Assembly (NCBI GenBank): GCA_018663485.1
Contig: JABJQI010000189.1
Span: 1 to 37,365, forward strand
Origin: Opitutia bacterium
Lineage (GTDB): Bacteria; Verrucomicrobiota; Verrucomicrobiia; Opitutales; Coraliomargaritaceae
Length of the DNA: 37,365 nucleotides
Direction: 5' to 3'
Part shown: piece by piece, positions 7,786 through 18,873 of the stretch
Layout: each line of letters opens with the position of its first letter
Numbering within the stretch: the first letter of the stretch is position 1
Made by a program: the position numbers and the translations under genes
Notes under the pieces: generated by a model
Told to the model about the DNA's origin: nothing
Seen by the model: the letters and a program-made list of their open reading frames with translations, nothing else
Database searches by the model: none

Positions 7786-9804
7786 ATGAGCTCTGAAGAC
7801 GAAATTAAACCATCTATTACTACTAATGCATCCTTCGAGGATGCCTCAAAGCCGACAGCTAAGCGTGCTGTGAAGAAAAAGGCGGCCAAGAAGGCGGCTA
7901 AAAAGGCGGCTAAAAAGGCAACCAAAAAAATTGCTCGCAAAGTCGCGAAGCCAGTTGCCGATATTTCGCTGCAGCAGCCAGATATGTTTGCTGCGGCCCC
8001 TGCTCCTAGCGTTGAGTCGCCTGCGCCACGTGTGGAGCAGGCATTTGTGCCATCCGAGGTGCCTGCTGGCAGTGCGCGTAAGGCTGATGTTGTTTGGTCC
8101 TCGGATGATGCCGAGCCGGCCAAGGAATCACCGCAAGAATCACCGAGGGAATCCGTCTCGGACAATGCTCAAAGCAAACTGTCTTCGGCTGAAGCATCGT
8201 CGCAAGGCGGCGAAAGGCAGAATGATGGCAAGCCGCGTGGCCCTCGCAATGAATCCGGCGGCCGTAATCAACGACGTGATCGTAATGACCGCGGCGAACG
8301 TAAGAATGAGCGTGGCGAACGTCCGGGCCGAAATGGTAAATTTAAAAATAAGGGTGGTGCTCACGGTGGGCAGCCGAATCAGAAAAAAAAGGGCAAGGGT
8401 CGTTGGCAGGATAAGAAGAAGCGTGCTCGCGAGGAAGACTCTCCAATTGAATTAGGTGCATTACTTGAATTTGAAGTGCTGAAGAATTTCGCAGAGACGC
8501 TGCAACTTGCGACGGAGATGCGCTCGGGCGAGGGCGAGGGGCTCGACTTTAATCGTATTTACGACATGGGCTTGCCGGAGCTTCGCGACGAGGTCGCAAC
8601 CGCAACTGTGGAGACGCCACATGCGCCGAATCGTGACCAGTTGCTGAATGCGTTGATTGCTAAGGCGGGTGAGCAAAAGGTCTGCATTTCTTCGGTTGGT
8701 ATTTTTGAGCCGTTAGAAGATAATGAAGGTGGCTTGCTGGTGTATGAACGTGATAGCTACCGCGTGAAGGCGCTTTGTGCCTATGTGCCGCAGGTTTTTG
8801 TCGAGCATTATGGTTTGCAGCGTGGTCATATCATTACCGCTCAATTGCATCCGCATCGTGAGAATGAGTCCTGCCCATTTGTGGTTTGCGTAAACGATGT
8901 CATGGGGCGCGATCCTGAGACGCTCAGCGAGATAGTGCCTTTCACCGAGGGTGTGCCTTATTATCCGTTGGAGCGTATTTTGATGGAGTCGGACACGGAA
9001 TCGAAGTCGGACAATCTGTCGATGCGTGTGGTGGATTGCTTGACGCCGGTTGGCTTTGGCCAGCGTGGTCTGATTGTGGCTCCGCCGCGCACGGGTAAGA
9101 CCGTGCTGATGCAGGGCATGGCAAATTCGATCCAGAAGAACTACCCCGATGCGCATTTGATTATTCTGCTGATCGATGAGCGACCGGAGGAAGTAACTGA
9201 TTTTCGCCGTCAAGTGTCTGGCGAAGTGATCAGCTCTACCTTTGATGAGACCGCCGAGAGCCATGTGCACTGCGCCGAGATGGTAATCGAAAAGGCCCGT
9301 CGTATGGTTGAAGCGGGGCGCGATGTCGTGATTTTACTCGATTCAATCACGCGTTTAGCCCGAGCTTACAACACCACGATGCCAAGTAGCGGGAAAATTT
9401 TGTCTGGTGGAGTAGAGGCCAATGCCCTGCAGAAACCGAAACGTTTTTTCGGTTCTGCGCGTAACATCGAAGGCGGCGGCAGCTTGACAATCATCGCTAC
9501 CGCGCTGGTCGAAACCGGTAGTAAGATGGACGAAGTGATTTTCGAAGAGTTTAAGGGCACTGGCAATATGGAGCTGCATTTAGACCGTGGCCTTTCAGAC
9601 AAGCGTATTTTCCCTGCACTTAGCATGGAAAAGAGCGGCACGCGTAAAGAAGAATTGCTTTATCATCCGGATGAAATACTTAAAATTTATTCATTGCGTA
9701 GAGCAATGAAAGGGCTACCTTCAAACGACGCTATGGAAATGCTTATTCAGCGCATTAAGAAAACCAACACTAATGCTGAGTTCTTGATGAGTGTTTCTCG
9801 ATAG
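7786..9804 (+). CDS. rho: Transcription termination factor Rho with long basic disordered N-terminus
   Basis: A hexameric RNA-dependent ATPase that ends transcription. Residues from about 225 on are a standard Rho: an RNA-binding cold-shock-like domain (KVCISSVGIFEPLEDNEG, DSYRVKALCAYVPQ), Walker A APPRTGKT at 432-439, LIDERPEEVTDFRR, Walker B DVVILLDSITRLARAYN, the Q-loop region around GGVEANALQKPKRFFGSAR, and the C-terminal ARG-type TGNMELHLDRGLSDKRIFPA. Residues 1-220 are unusual. A lysine/alanine histone-H1-like tract with AAKK repeats spans about 25-55. An acidic/Ser/Pro stretch follows, then an Arg/Gly/Asn-rich tract with RNDRGERKNERGER. At 672 aa it is about 250 aa longer than E. coli Rho. 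The ATG at 7786 has no Shine-Dalgarno sequence; a small GCAC-TAA-GTGC hairpin lies just upstream. Confidence 0.97.
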   Translation: MSSEDEIKPSITTNASFEDASKPTAKRAVKKKAAKKAAKKAAKKATKKIARKVAKPVADISLQQPDMFAAAPAPSVESPAPRVEQAFVPSEVPAGSARKADVVWSSDDAEPAKESPQESPRESVSDNAQSKLSSAEASSQGGERQNDGKPRGPRNESGGRNQRRDRNDRGERKNERGERPGRNGKFKNKGGAHGGQPNQKKKGKGRWQDKKKRAREEDSPIELGALLEFEVLKNFAETLQLATEMRSGEGEGLDFNRIYDMGLPELRDEVATATVETPHAPNRDQLLNALIAKAGEQKVCISSVGIFEPLEDNEGGLLVYERDSYRVKALCAYVPQVFVEHYGLQRGHIITAQLHPHRENESCPFVVCVNDVMGRDPETLSEIVPFTEGVPYYPLERILMESDTESKSDNLSMRVVDCLTPVGFGQRGLIVAPPRTGKTVLMQGMANSIQKNYPDAHLIILLIDERPEEVTDFRRQVSGEVISSTFDETAESHVHCAEMVIEKARRMVEAGRDVVILLDSITRLARAYNTTMPSSGKILSGGVEANALQKPKRFFGSARNIEGGGSLTIIATALVETGSKMDEVIFEEFKGTGNMELHLDRGLSDKRIFPALSMEKSGTRKEELLYHPDEILKIYSLRRAMKGLPSNDAMEMLIQRIKKTNTNAEFLMSVSR

Positions 9805-9843
9805 TGTTTACCTTAATCCCCACCTCTTCCCCATTTAAACTCT

Positions 9844-11565
9844 GTGACTTCTGCTGACGAATTTGTTCTCCAACTATTAATTGATAAAGACATCGTCGAT
9901 TCCTCTGCGATCCAGGCTGCGCGGACAAAAGCGGCTGAGCAACCGAGTGAAGGTAATCTGGATACGGATACTCTGGAACTCTTGGTTGCTGAGCATGCTG
10001 TGACTCAACTGCAGATCGCTGAAGCGCTCGCGGAGGAGTTCAATATGGATGTCGTGGATCTCGCAGATGTGCGCGTTTCCGCAGAAGCTTTGGAGATTTT
10101 GCCCTACGAGTTGGCGAGTCGCTATAAAGTATTTCCGCTCGAAGCCGACGATAACGAACTCGAGTTGGCGGTGTGCGATCCGCTCGATATGGATGCGATT
10201 GATAGTATCAGTCATGTCATTCAGCGTTCAATTATCTGCCGAGTGGCAACGCTTGAATCGATCGAAAAAACGACTCACCAGTATTATGATGGGGCGCAGG
10301 CTGACAAAGTAGACAGTATGTTCTCGGGGCTCGAAGAAGTGGGTGTTGATGATCTTGACTTGCCAACGGGAGGGGAAGGCGAGGTCGGGGAAGACGAAGC
10401 GCCAATTATTCGTTATGTGCACATGGTGATTTCGGAGGCGTTGAAGCGTCGTGCCTCGGACATACATATGGAACCCTTGGAGAAACGTTTTCGCGTGCGT
10501 TATCGTATTGATGGTGTTTTGCACGAAGTGGAAAATCCGCCCAAGCGATTACAGCCTTCGATTGTTTCTCGGATCAAACTGATGGCTGATGTGAGCATCG
10601 CGGAGAAGCGCGTGCCCTTGGACGGTCGAATTAATATAAAAGTCGGGCCAAAGGTGATCGATTTACGTGTTTCGACTCTGCCAACTGCGTTCGGTGAGAG
10701 TATTGTGATGCGTATTTTGGACAAAGAAGGGCTGAATTTAGGTTTGCCAGAATTAGGGTTCTTCAGCGACGACCAAGCCACTTTTGAGCGTATTATTGCG
10801 ATGCCAGACGGTGTATTTTTGGTGACTGGACCAACGGGTTCTGGTAAATCCACTACGCTTTATTCTGCGCTGAACTGCATCAACCATCCCGATCGTAAGA
10901 TCATCACTGTTGAAGATCCGGTCGAGTATGAGATGCCGGGAGTGAATCAGGTGCAAGTTCGCCGCGATGTGGGCATGACTTTCTCAGCAGCGTTGCGCTC
11001 GATGCTGCGTCAGGCGCCGAATATCATTATGGTCGGGGAAATTCGTGATAAAGAGACGGCTGAAATCGCGATCAATGCAGCGTTGACTGGGCACATGGTG
11101 TTTAGCACGCTGCATACCAATGATGCACCGAGTGCGATTAGCCGTTTGGTAGATATTGGTATTAAGCCATTTTTGGTCGCTGCTGCTTTACGGGCGGTGC
11201 TTGCGCAGCGATTGGTCCGTCGTATATGCCCGAATTGTAAGCAAGCGCACGCACCCGATGAAAAACTCTTGAGCTCTCTTGGGATTCGCTCTGATCAAGC
11301 TTTGGATGCGAACTTCATGAAAGGGCAGGGCTGCCCGAAGTGTAATTCGACTGGATTCCGCGGTCGTGTGGGCGTCTTTGAGATGTTTACGATGAGTGAA
11401 GAGTTGCAACAAATGGTCTATGAAAACACCAGCCTCGTGGCGCTGCGTAGCAAATCCAAAGAGATGGGTATGCGCACCATGCGAGAAGACGGCATCCGTA
11501 AGGTTATTGCGGGTGTCACCACCCCAGAAGAAGTCCTGCATGCGACGGTCGCTGAGCCTGTTTAA
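9844..11565 (+). CDS. pilB: GspE/PilB-type secretion/pilus assembly ATPase, first copy
   Basis: A cytoplasmic hexameric ATPase that drives pilin polymerisation or type II secretion at the inner membrane. The 573-aa protein has an N-terminal MshEN-like domain (residues ~1-155), then N2 (RRASDIHMEPLEKRFRVRYR), Walker A GPTGSGKS at 329-336, the Asp-box VEDPVEYEMPGVNQVQV, Walker B IIMVGEIRD, the His-box GHMVFSTLHTND, and a tetracysteine zinc motif (C462, C465, C497, C500). The usual RQDPD before Walker B reads RQAPN here. The start is GTG at 9844, 39 nt after rho, with no Shine-Dalgarno sequence. It is the first gene of a pilB-pilT-pilB-pilC cluster on one strand with short gaps. Confidence 0.93.
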   Translation: MTSADEFVLQLLIDKDIVDSSAIQAARTKAAEQPSEGNLDTDTLELLVAEHAVTQLQIAEALAEEFNMDVVDLADVRVSAEALEILPYELASRYKVFPLEADDNELELAVCDPLDMDAIDSISHVIQRSIICRVATLESIEKTTHQYYDGAQADKVDSMFSGLEEVGVDDLDLPTGGEGEVGEDEAPIIRYVHMVISEALKRRASDIHMEPLEKRFRVRYRIDGVLHEVENPPKRLQPSIVSRIKLMADVSIAEKRVPLDGRINIKVGPKVIDLRVSTLPTAFGESIVMRILDKEGLNLGLPELGFFSDDQATFERIIAMPDGVFLVTGPTGSGKSTTLYSALNCINHPDRKIITVEDPVEYEMPGVNQVQVRRDVGMTFSAALRSMLRQAPNIIMVGEIRDKETAEIAINAALTGHMVFSTLHTNDAPSAISRLVDIGIKPFLVAAALRAVLAQRLVRRICPNCKQAHAPDEKLLSSLGIRSDQALDANFMKGQGCPKCNSTGFRGRVGVFEMFTMSEELQQMVYENTSLVALRSKSKEMGMRTMREDGIRKVIAGVTTPEEVLHATVAEPV

Positions 11566-11609
11566 TTTAATTATTTCCTGCTAATTAGAACTTCAATCAA
11601 GATAACGCG

Positions 11610-12692
11610 ATGAGTTATGAAATGAATGATTTGTTAGAGCTGATGGTGGATCAGGGTGCATCTGACCTTCATTTACAGGTTAATCAGGCGCCGACCTTGC
11701 GCATGTCTGGTAGTATGGTGCCTGTTGAGGGTGAGAAATTAACACCTCAAGATACTGAAGACTTGATGAAGGCGATCACCTCATCGGCTAATCAGGAGCA
11801 GTTGAAGACGACGGGTGGATGTGACTTTGGTTTTGCATATATGCAGCGGGCCCGCTTTCGTGTCAGTGTGATGCGTGCCAAGGGCGCTTTCGGTATCGTG
11901 CTGCGTCAGATTCCGAATGATTTATTTACCCTCAGCGAGATTGGCCTACCTGATCAGATTAAAGAGTTAATCAGCCGCCCTAGAGGTATGATCTTAGTTA
12001 CCGGGCCAACAGGTTCTGGTAAGTCGACCACACTGGCTTCGATGGTGAATTGGATTAATCTCAATCATGATGGGCATATCATTACGATTGAAGATCCTAT
12101 CGAGTATTTTCATGAGCACAAAAAATGTATCGTGACCCAGCGTGAGGTGGGTAATGATGTTGCCTCATTTTCCAGCGCGATTCGGGGTGCGCTGCGACAA
12201 GATCCAGACGTGATTCTTGTTGGGGAAATGCGTGATCTTGAAACGATCGAAGCCGCAGTGAGCGCGGCAGAAACAGGTCACTTGGTCTTTGCGACATTGC
12301 ACACGACCGGCGCGGCGCGCACAGTCGATCGTATTGTTGACGCATTTCCGGCAGAGACGAAGGATCAAATTCGCACGCAACTTGCTTCATCTGTGGTCGC
12401 GGTGATCTCGCAGGTGCTGTGTAAGAAGGTTGGTGGTGGGCGTATCGCTTCGTTCGAGATCATGGTCACGACTAACTCGATTGCACAGCTGATTCGCGAG
12501 AACAAAACTTACCGAATTAATTCTGACATTCAAACCGGTGCTGTGCATGGAATGATTGGTTTGGATGCACATTTACTCAGTCTGTATAATCGCGATTTGA
12601 TTAGTGCAGATGAAGCTCTGGCAAAATCACAACTCCCCGATGCCATGCGCGACAAGCTTGTCGAGAATGGCGCCCAATTTACACATTCATAA
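11610..12692 (+). CDS. pilT: PilT-type pilus retraction ATPase
   Basis: The retraction motor for type IV pili, powering twitching and DNA uptake. At 360 aa it matches PilT length. MNDLLELMVDQGASDLHLQVNQAPTLR-like N-terminus, Walker A GPTGSGKST at 132-140, ITIEDPIEYFH, the PilT signature AIRGALRQDPDVILVGEMRD with Walker B, and the His-box GHLVFATLHTTGAARTVDRI all fit. It lacks the tetracysteine zinc motif, which separates PilT from PilB. It lies between two pilB-like genes, 44 nt after the first and 33 nt before the second, without clear Shine-Dalgarno sequences. Confidence 0.95.
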   Translation: MSYEMNDLLELMVDQGASDLHLQVNQAPTLRMSGSMVPVEGEKLTPQDTEDLMKAITSSANQEQLKTTGGCDFGFAYMQRARFRVSVMRAKGAFGIVLRQIPNDLFTLSEIGLPDQIKELISRPRGMILVTGPTGSGKSTTLASMVNWINLNHDGHIITIEDPIEYFHEHKKCIVTQREVGNDVASFSSAIRGALRQDPDVILVGEMRDLETIEAAVSAAETGHLVFATLHTTGAARTVDRIVDAFPAETKDQIRTQLASSVVAVISQVLCKKVGGGRIASFEIMVTTNSIAQLIRENKTYRINSDIQTGAVHGMIGLDAHLLSLYNRDLISADEALAKSQLPDAMRDKLVENGAQFTHS

Positions 12693-12725
12693 GTAGGCCG
12701 CACAATTGCGGCACAGATACCCCCG

Positions 12726-14414
<1,689 letters not shown>

Positions 14415-14437
14415 TCTACAACCCTCTATATATCCCC

Positions 14438-15688
14438 ATGGCTAAATTTAAATACACTGCGATTGATCAAAACGGTAAGCAAAAGACCGGTACTATTGAT
14501 GCTGAGAGTCAAGACGACGCGAGCTCCAAGGTGAGCGCATTGGGCTTGATGCCGACAAATATTGCCGCAGACGGCAAGTCGTCTGCGAAGACAACAAAGG
14601 TCGCCAAGGCCAAAGGCAAGTCTGGCGGTATGAACTTCGGGAAAGTCATCAAACCGGAGGAGTTGACGACTTTTACCCGCCAATTGGCGACTCTGTTACA
14701 AGCCGGCTTGCCGCTGCTGCGCGCCATCGAGGTGATGATTCGTCAAGAGAAGAACCTGCGCTTTAAGGAGTGTCTGGAGCAAATTGCTGAGCAGGTAAAG
14801 TCGGGTAACACATTCTCTGATGGCTTACTTCAACATCCTAAGATCTTTGACCGCCTATTTGTGAATATGATTAAAGCCGGTGAGGCGGGAGGTGTACTCG
14901 ATGTCGTGCTCTCTCGTCTAGCTGGGTTCATGGAGAAGGCGCAACGCACCAAAAAGAAGGTCAAGTCTGCGATGGTATATCCGATCGTAGTGGTCGGTGT
15001 GGCTGTTTCAATCGTCGTTCTCTTGATGGTTGTAGTCGTCCCTAAGTTCCAAACAATTTTCGATGACATGCTCGATGGCGCGGCATTGCCTGGTCCCACT
15101 CAGTTGGTGGTGGGAATTAGTAACTTCCTGCGCGATAACATTTTAATTTCATTGGGCTTGATTGCTGTACTTGTTTTTGCGGTGAAGTTTGCTCTGCGCA
15201 CCGATGTCGGCTCGAAGGCCTTTAATTGGTGTGCAATCAATCTACCGAAAGTCGGTGATCTTGTCAGTAAGGTGAACATCGCCCGTATCACCCGTACTTT
15301 CGGCACGCTACTTTCAAGTGGTGTTCCTATCCTTCAAGCAATTACTATTACCAAGGATATTACTGGTAATATATTCTACACCAATGCACTGACTCGTATC
15401 CACGACAGTGTGCGGGACGGTGAATCGCTTTCTGCGCCAATGGGTCGTGAGAAAGTGTTCCCAGATATGGTAACCAGCATGATCGATGTGGGTGAGGAGA
15501 CCGGTGAGCTGTCTGATATGTTGAACCGTGTCGCAGATAATTACGACGAAGACGTGGATAATGCGGTGGCCGGTATTACCTCGATCATCGAGCCTGTGAT
15601 GATCGTGTTTCTCGCCGTCGTGGTCGGTTTTATCGTCATCGCGCTGTTCCTACCAATCGTTGAGATTATTAAGCAACTCACGGGTTGA
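14438..15688 (+). CDS. pilC: PilC/GspF inner-membrane platform protein
   Basis: The polytopic inner-membrane platform of type IV pilus / type II secretion machines, which couples PilB and PilT to pilin movement. The 416-aa protein begins MAKFKYTAIDQNGKQKTGTI, the typical PilC N-terminus, with a basic linker near 45-65. Two T2SSF domains follow: LTTFTRQLATLLQAGLPLLRA and ARITRTFGTLLSSGVPILQA, each ending in GE(A/E)GG/TGEL-type helices. Transmembrane segments lie near 172-195, 225-250 and 380-410. It is the last gene of the cluster and is followed by a strong terminator. Confidence 0.95.
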   Translation: MAKFKYTAIDQNGKQKTGTIDAESQDDASSKVSALGLMPTNIAADGKSSAKTTKVAKAKGKSGGMNFGKVIKPEELTTFTRQLATLLQAGLPLLRAIEVMIRQEKNLRFKECLEQIAEQVKSGNTFSDGLLQHPKIFDRLFVNMIKAGEAGGVLDVVLSRLAGFMEKAQRTKKKVKSAMVYPIVVVGVAVSIVVLLMVVVVPKFQTIFDDMLDGAALPGPTQLVVGISNFLRDNILISLGLIAVLVFAVKFALRTDVGSKAFNWCAINLPKVGDLVSKVNIARITRTFGTLLSSGVPILQAITITKDITGNIFYTNALTRIHDSVRDGESLSAPMGREKVFPDMVTSMIDVGEETGELSDMLNRVADNYDEDVDNAVAGITSIIEPVMIVFLAVVVGFIVIALFLPIVEIIKQLTG

Positions 15689-15713
15689 TCCTATACCGAT
15701 CGAACTGTTCAAG

Positions 15714-15746
15714 AACCCGCGACCGTAGTGTCGCGGGTTTTTTATT
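15714..15746 (+). terminator. Rho-independent terminator after pilC
   Basis: A perfect 10 bp GC-rich stem (AACCCGCGAC at 15714-15723 with GTCGCGGGTT at 15730-15739) has a 6 nt loop and a T run through 15743. It starts 26 bp after the pilC stop and closes the pilus-engine cluster. Confidence 0.93.
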
Positions 15747-15822
15747 GATCAAGCGGGTCTTCTGAATGCATCTAAGGATTTGCTTTACCCCTTGCCGCAA
15801 AGTCTGTGTTGTTGGCAGTTCG

Positions 15823-17073
15823 ATGAATACTATTCTAATTGCGTTTATTTCCCTTCTTATTCTTAAATACGCCACTAGCACGCTGCTGGATGTGCTCAAT
15901 TTGGGCTATGTGAAGCGCCAATCTGCGGCGGTGCCAAAGGGCTTTAGTGACTTTATTGATCTACCAACCTATCAGAAGTCGATTGAATACACGGTCGCAA
16001 AGACGCGCTTCGGCCTAGTGAGTAATTTCTACGACTCGATCATTCTGGCCGTAGTTGTGTTATCTGGGTTACTTCCGTGGTTATATACAAGCTTTAGCGC
16101 AAGCTTCGGCTTCGGCATCTGGGGGCAGGCATTGGTGTTGTTCCTGGTTGCGGTGATCTTAGGGCTGCCAGGTATGCCTTTCGAATGGTGGAGCACTTTT
16201 CGAATCGAGGAGCGTTTTGGTTTTAACAAAAGTACGCAAAAGCTTTGGATCGTCGATAAAGTGAAGGGCTTTTTGCTCGGGTTTGGCATCGGCTATCCGC
16301 TACTCGCGTTATTGATCTATCTCGTTGCGAGTGCCGGAGATCTTTGGTGGCTCTGGGGCTTTACGGTTTTCTTCCTGTTCCAATTGGTAATGGTGGTGGC
16401 ATATCCGATGTTTATTATGCCTTTATTTAATAAGATGGAGCCGATGGAAGCGGGAGAGCTCAAGGATCGCCTCTTTGCTTTGGCGGAGCGGACTGGCTTT
16501 AAGGCCCAAACGATTCTAGTCATCGATGGAAGTAAGCGCTCTGGCCATTCGAATGCCTTTTTTGCAGGATTCGGACGTTTTCGCCGTATCGTACTGTACG
16601 ATACATTGATCGAGCAAATGAGCCACGAAGAGCTGGAGGCAGTACTGGCTCATGAAATTGGGCATTACAAAATGGGCCATATTCCAAAAATGATTACGCT
16701 CTCTGGTGTGATGACATTCTGTATGTTTGCATTGCTTGGATGGTTAGAGCGAGGCACTTGGTTGGCTGAGACCTTTCATTTTAGTGAGGCTGTGGCGGGG
16801 GAATTTGTTCCAGTGTTACTGCTATTTATGCTGTTGAGTGGTTTGCTCACTTTTTGGCTATCGCCTTTTAGCAGCCTGTGGTCGCGCAAGCATGAGTATG
16901 AAGCGGATGCCTTTGCCCGCGATGCGATGGACTCCTCCGAGCCTTTGATCCGTGCACTGCGTAAGTTGCACAAAGAAAATTTAAGTAATTTGACGCCGCA
17001 TCCGACTTACAGCCGTTTCTATTATTCGCATCCGACATTGCTAGAACGAGAAAGATCATTGAGTAATGGTTAG
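15823..17073 (+). CDS. Ste24-type M48 membrane metalloprotease
   Basis: An integral-membrane zinc protease of the CAAX-prenyl-protease-1 (Ste24) fold. From the ATG at 15823 (416 aa) it has several transmembrane helices, the family region TRFGLVSNFYDSIILAVV, a FEWWSTFRIEERFGFN segment, the zinc motif HEIGH at 277-281 (H277, E278, H281) and a downstream third-ligand region SRKHEYEADAFARDAM. The C-terminal THPTYSRFYYSHPTLLER-type motif is also typical. The frame opens 19 codons earlier at 15766, but MNTILIAF starts the first transmembrane helix directly and fits family length. Bacterial members probably act in membrane-protein quality control; no prenylated substrate is implied. Confidence 0.92.
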   Translation: MNTILIAFISLLILKYATSTLLDVLNLGYVKRQSAAVPKGFSDFIDLPTYQKSIEYTVAKTRFGLVSNFYDSIILAVVVLSGLLPWLYTSFSASFGFGIWGQALVLFLVAVILGLPGMPFEWWSTFRIEERFGFNKSTQKLWIVDKVKGFLLGFGIGYPLLALLIYLVASAGDLWWLWGFTVFFLFQLVMVVAYPMFIMPLFNKMEPMEAGELKDRLFALAERTGFKAQTILVIDGSKRSGHSNAFFAGFGRFRRIVLYDTLIEQMSHEELEAVLAHEIGHYKMGHIPKMITLSGVMTFCMFALLGWLERGTWLAETFHFSEAVAGEFVPVLLLFMLLSGLLTFWLSPFSSLWSRKHEYEADAFARDAMDSSEPLIRALRKLHKENLSNLTPHPTYSRFYYSHPTLLERERSLSNG

Positions 17074-17094
17074 CTAAGTGCTACCTTTTGGCTT

Positions 17095-18015
17095 ATGCGA
17101 TTTGTATTAAGTCGATGTTGTTTTTTACTGGTGGTGGTCTTTTGTTCGCTGTCCGCGCATCCAGGGTCCATTCGTCTGGCAACATATAATCTGAACAACT
17201 ATTTGGTGATGGATCGTCATGTCGCCGCAGTGTGGCGACCTTCTTACCCCAAGCCTGAGGCGGATAAGGCGATTGTTCGCCAAGTCATAAAGCAGGCCTT
17301 GCCGGACATCTTAGCCGTGCAGGAGATTGGGACACTGCCTTTTCTAGAGGAACTGCGAGCTGATTTAGCCCAAGCGGGCGTGCATTATCCATACGCCATA
17401 CATTTGGCGGCTGTGGATCAGCTACGTCATGTGGCGGTGCTCTCAAAGCTCGCACCTACGGCGGTGGTCAAACACAACGATTTGGACTTTAAATATCAAA
17501 ATGGCCGTAAACGCGTAAAACGCGGAATGCTTGAACTTTCTTTTGAGCGATCAGGCGGTAGCGTTTTTAAGCTCTTCGTGGTTCATTTGAAAAGTCGTTG
17601 GACGGATGTGAAGGCAGATCCAGAATCCCAGCAGCGGCGCTCGCGTGAGGCAGAAGCATGTCGCAATCGAATCATCGAGCGCAGCTATGATCTGGGTGTG
17701 ACGGACTTCATGGTCGTCGGGGATTTTAATGATCATCCGGCTAGTGCGACATTGCGTCGTTTTTATCGGAAGGGTGACTTTAATATTGGTGCTTTGGTGC
17801 CAGCCTCAGATTCGCGTGGTGAGCAGTGGACGTATTTCTACAACAAGCAGGTCGTCTACTCTTTGGTCGATGGATTTATCGTGTCGGGGCCACTGATGCC
17901 AGATGTAGTCGCTGGTGATGGGCATATCGTTGATTTTCCGGGCGTCTTGCAGGGCAGTGACCATCGATTGGTGTATATCGATCTCACTGAGCCTGTCTTA
18001 GAAACCACCGATTAG
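17095..18015 (+). CDS. Secreted endonuclease/exonuclease/phosphatase (EEP) family protein
   Basis: A metal-dependent phosphoesterase of the DNase I/EEP fold. The N-terminus is a signal peptide (RFVLSRCCFLLVVVFCSLSAHPG), so it is probably exported. The EEP motifs follow in order: ATYNLNNY, LAVQEIG (metal-binding Glu), FVVHLKSRW, VVGDFNDHP (catalytic Asp/Asn) and C-terminal GSDHRLVYID (Ser-Asp-His). The 306-aa length is usual. Substrate may be DNA, a nucleotide or a phospholipid; the sequence does not tell. It lies 21 nt after the Ste24 gene on the same strand. Confidence 0.88.
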   Translation: MRFVLSRCCFLLVVVFCSLSAHPGSIRLATYNLNNYLVMDRHVAAVWRPSYPKPEADKAIVRQVIKQALPDILAVQEIGTLPFLEELRADLAQAGVHYPYAIHLAAVDQLRHVAVLSKLAPTAVVKHNDLDFKYQNGRKRVKRGMLELSFERSGGSVFKLFVVHLKSRWTDVKADPESQQRRSREAEACRNRIIERSYDLGVTDFMVVGDFNDHPASATLRRFYRKGDFNIGALVPASDSRGEQWTYFYNKQVVYSLVDGFIVSGPLMPDVVAGDGHIVDFPGVLQGSDHRLVYIDLTEPVLETTD

Positions 18016-18089
18016 TCTGACTTAAATTCCCGTGCTGTACTGAGATACTCAGTTGCCATCTGTAATAAGTGCCACAGTATTTAAGCTTT

Positions 18090-18869
18090 ATGGAAATTGT
18101 ATTTTTAGGCACAGGGACGTCTCAGGGGGTCCCGATGATTGCGCACCCAGAAGGTGGTTGTGATCTAAATAATCCACTGAACTGGCGCACGCGCACCTCA
18201 ATTCATGTTGAGATGGGTGGGCACCACATTCAAGTCGATGCGGCCCCGGAGTTTCGTATGCAATGTATCCAGAATGAGGTGACGCAGATTGATACCTTTA
18301 TTTTAACACATTCACACGCAGACCATATTTTGGGGATGGATGACCTGCGCCGCTTCTGCGATCTAAACGGCGGCACTGCGTTGCCTGTTTATAGCAGTGT
18401 GGAAGGGTTGCAGCGGATACGTGAGATTTTTCCGTATGCAATATTAGATAAGCCAATGATTAAGGGCTATCCTGCTTTTAAGCTGGAAGAGATGCCGCAG
18501 GTGCTTGAAGTGCCCGGTGGTAGTATTGAGTCGGTTTATCTTCCGCATGGTCCGATGCGGGTGTTAGGGCTGATCTTTACAGAAGCCGAAACGGGTAAAA
18601 CATGTGCTTATTATACCGATTGCAAAGAGGTCGGTGAGGAGGCGCGATTACTTGCTGAGGGTGCCGATGTCGTTATTTTAGATGGCCTGCGTCCAGAGCC
18701 GCATCCTTCACACATGACTGTGGCTGAAGCGACTCAGACTGCAAAAGAGATGGAGGCGAGGCTCTCGTTTCTTACGCACATGACGTATCGGGTCGATCAC
18801 GAGGCGACTGAAGCCAGCTTGCCAGATAATATTCGTCTCGCCTACGACGGTCTCCGAGTGAGTTGGTAG
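18090..18869 (+). CDS. PhnP-like MBL-fold metallohydrolase
   Basis: A 259-aa metallo-beta-lactamase-fold hydrolase closest in pattern to the phosphoribosyl 1,2-cyclic phosphate phosphodiesterase / lipoate-associated group. MEIVFLGTGTSQGVP opens the fold. A Cys/Asn-rich segment followed by NWRTRTSI, then D50 in IQVDAAPEFR, the zinc motif H74-x-H76-x-D78-H79 in THSHADH, TDCKEV and a final LTHMTYRVDHE all match. The ATG at 18090 is preferred over an in-frame GTG at 18069 because it begins the first beta strand. There is no phn gene nearby, so a phosphonate role is not implied. Confidence 0.87.
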   Translation: MEIVFLGTGTSQGVPMIAHPEGGCDLNNPLNWRTRTSIHVEMGGHHIQVDAAPEFRMQCIQNEVTQIDTFILTHSHADHILGMDDLRRFCDLNGGTALPVYSSVEGLQRIREIFPYAILDKPMIKGYPAFKLEEMPQVLEVPGGSIESVYLPHGPMRVLGLIFTEAETGKTCAYYTDCKEVGEEARLLAEGADVVILDGLRPEPHPSHMTVAEATQTAKEMEARLSFLTHMTYRVDHEATEASLPDNIRLAYDGLRVSW

Positions 18870-18873
18870 CTGT

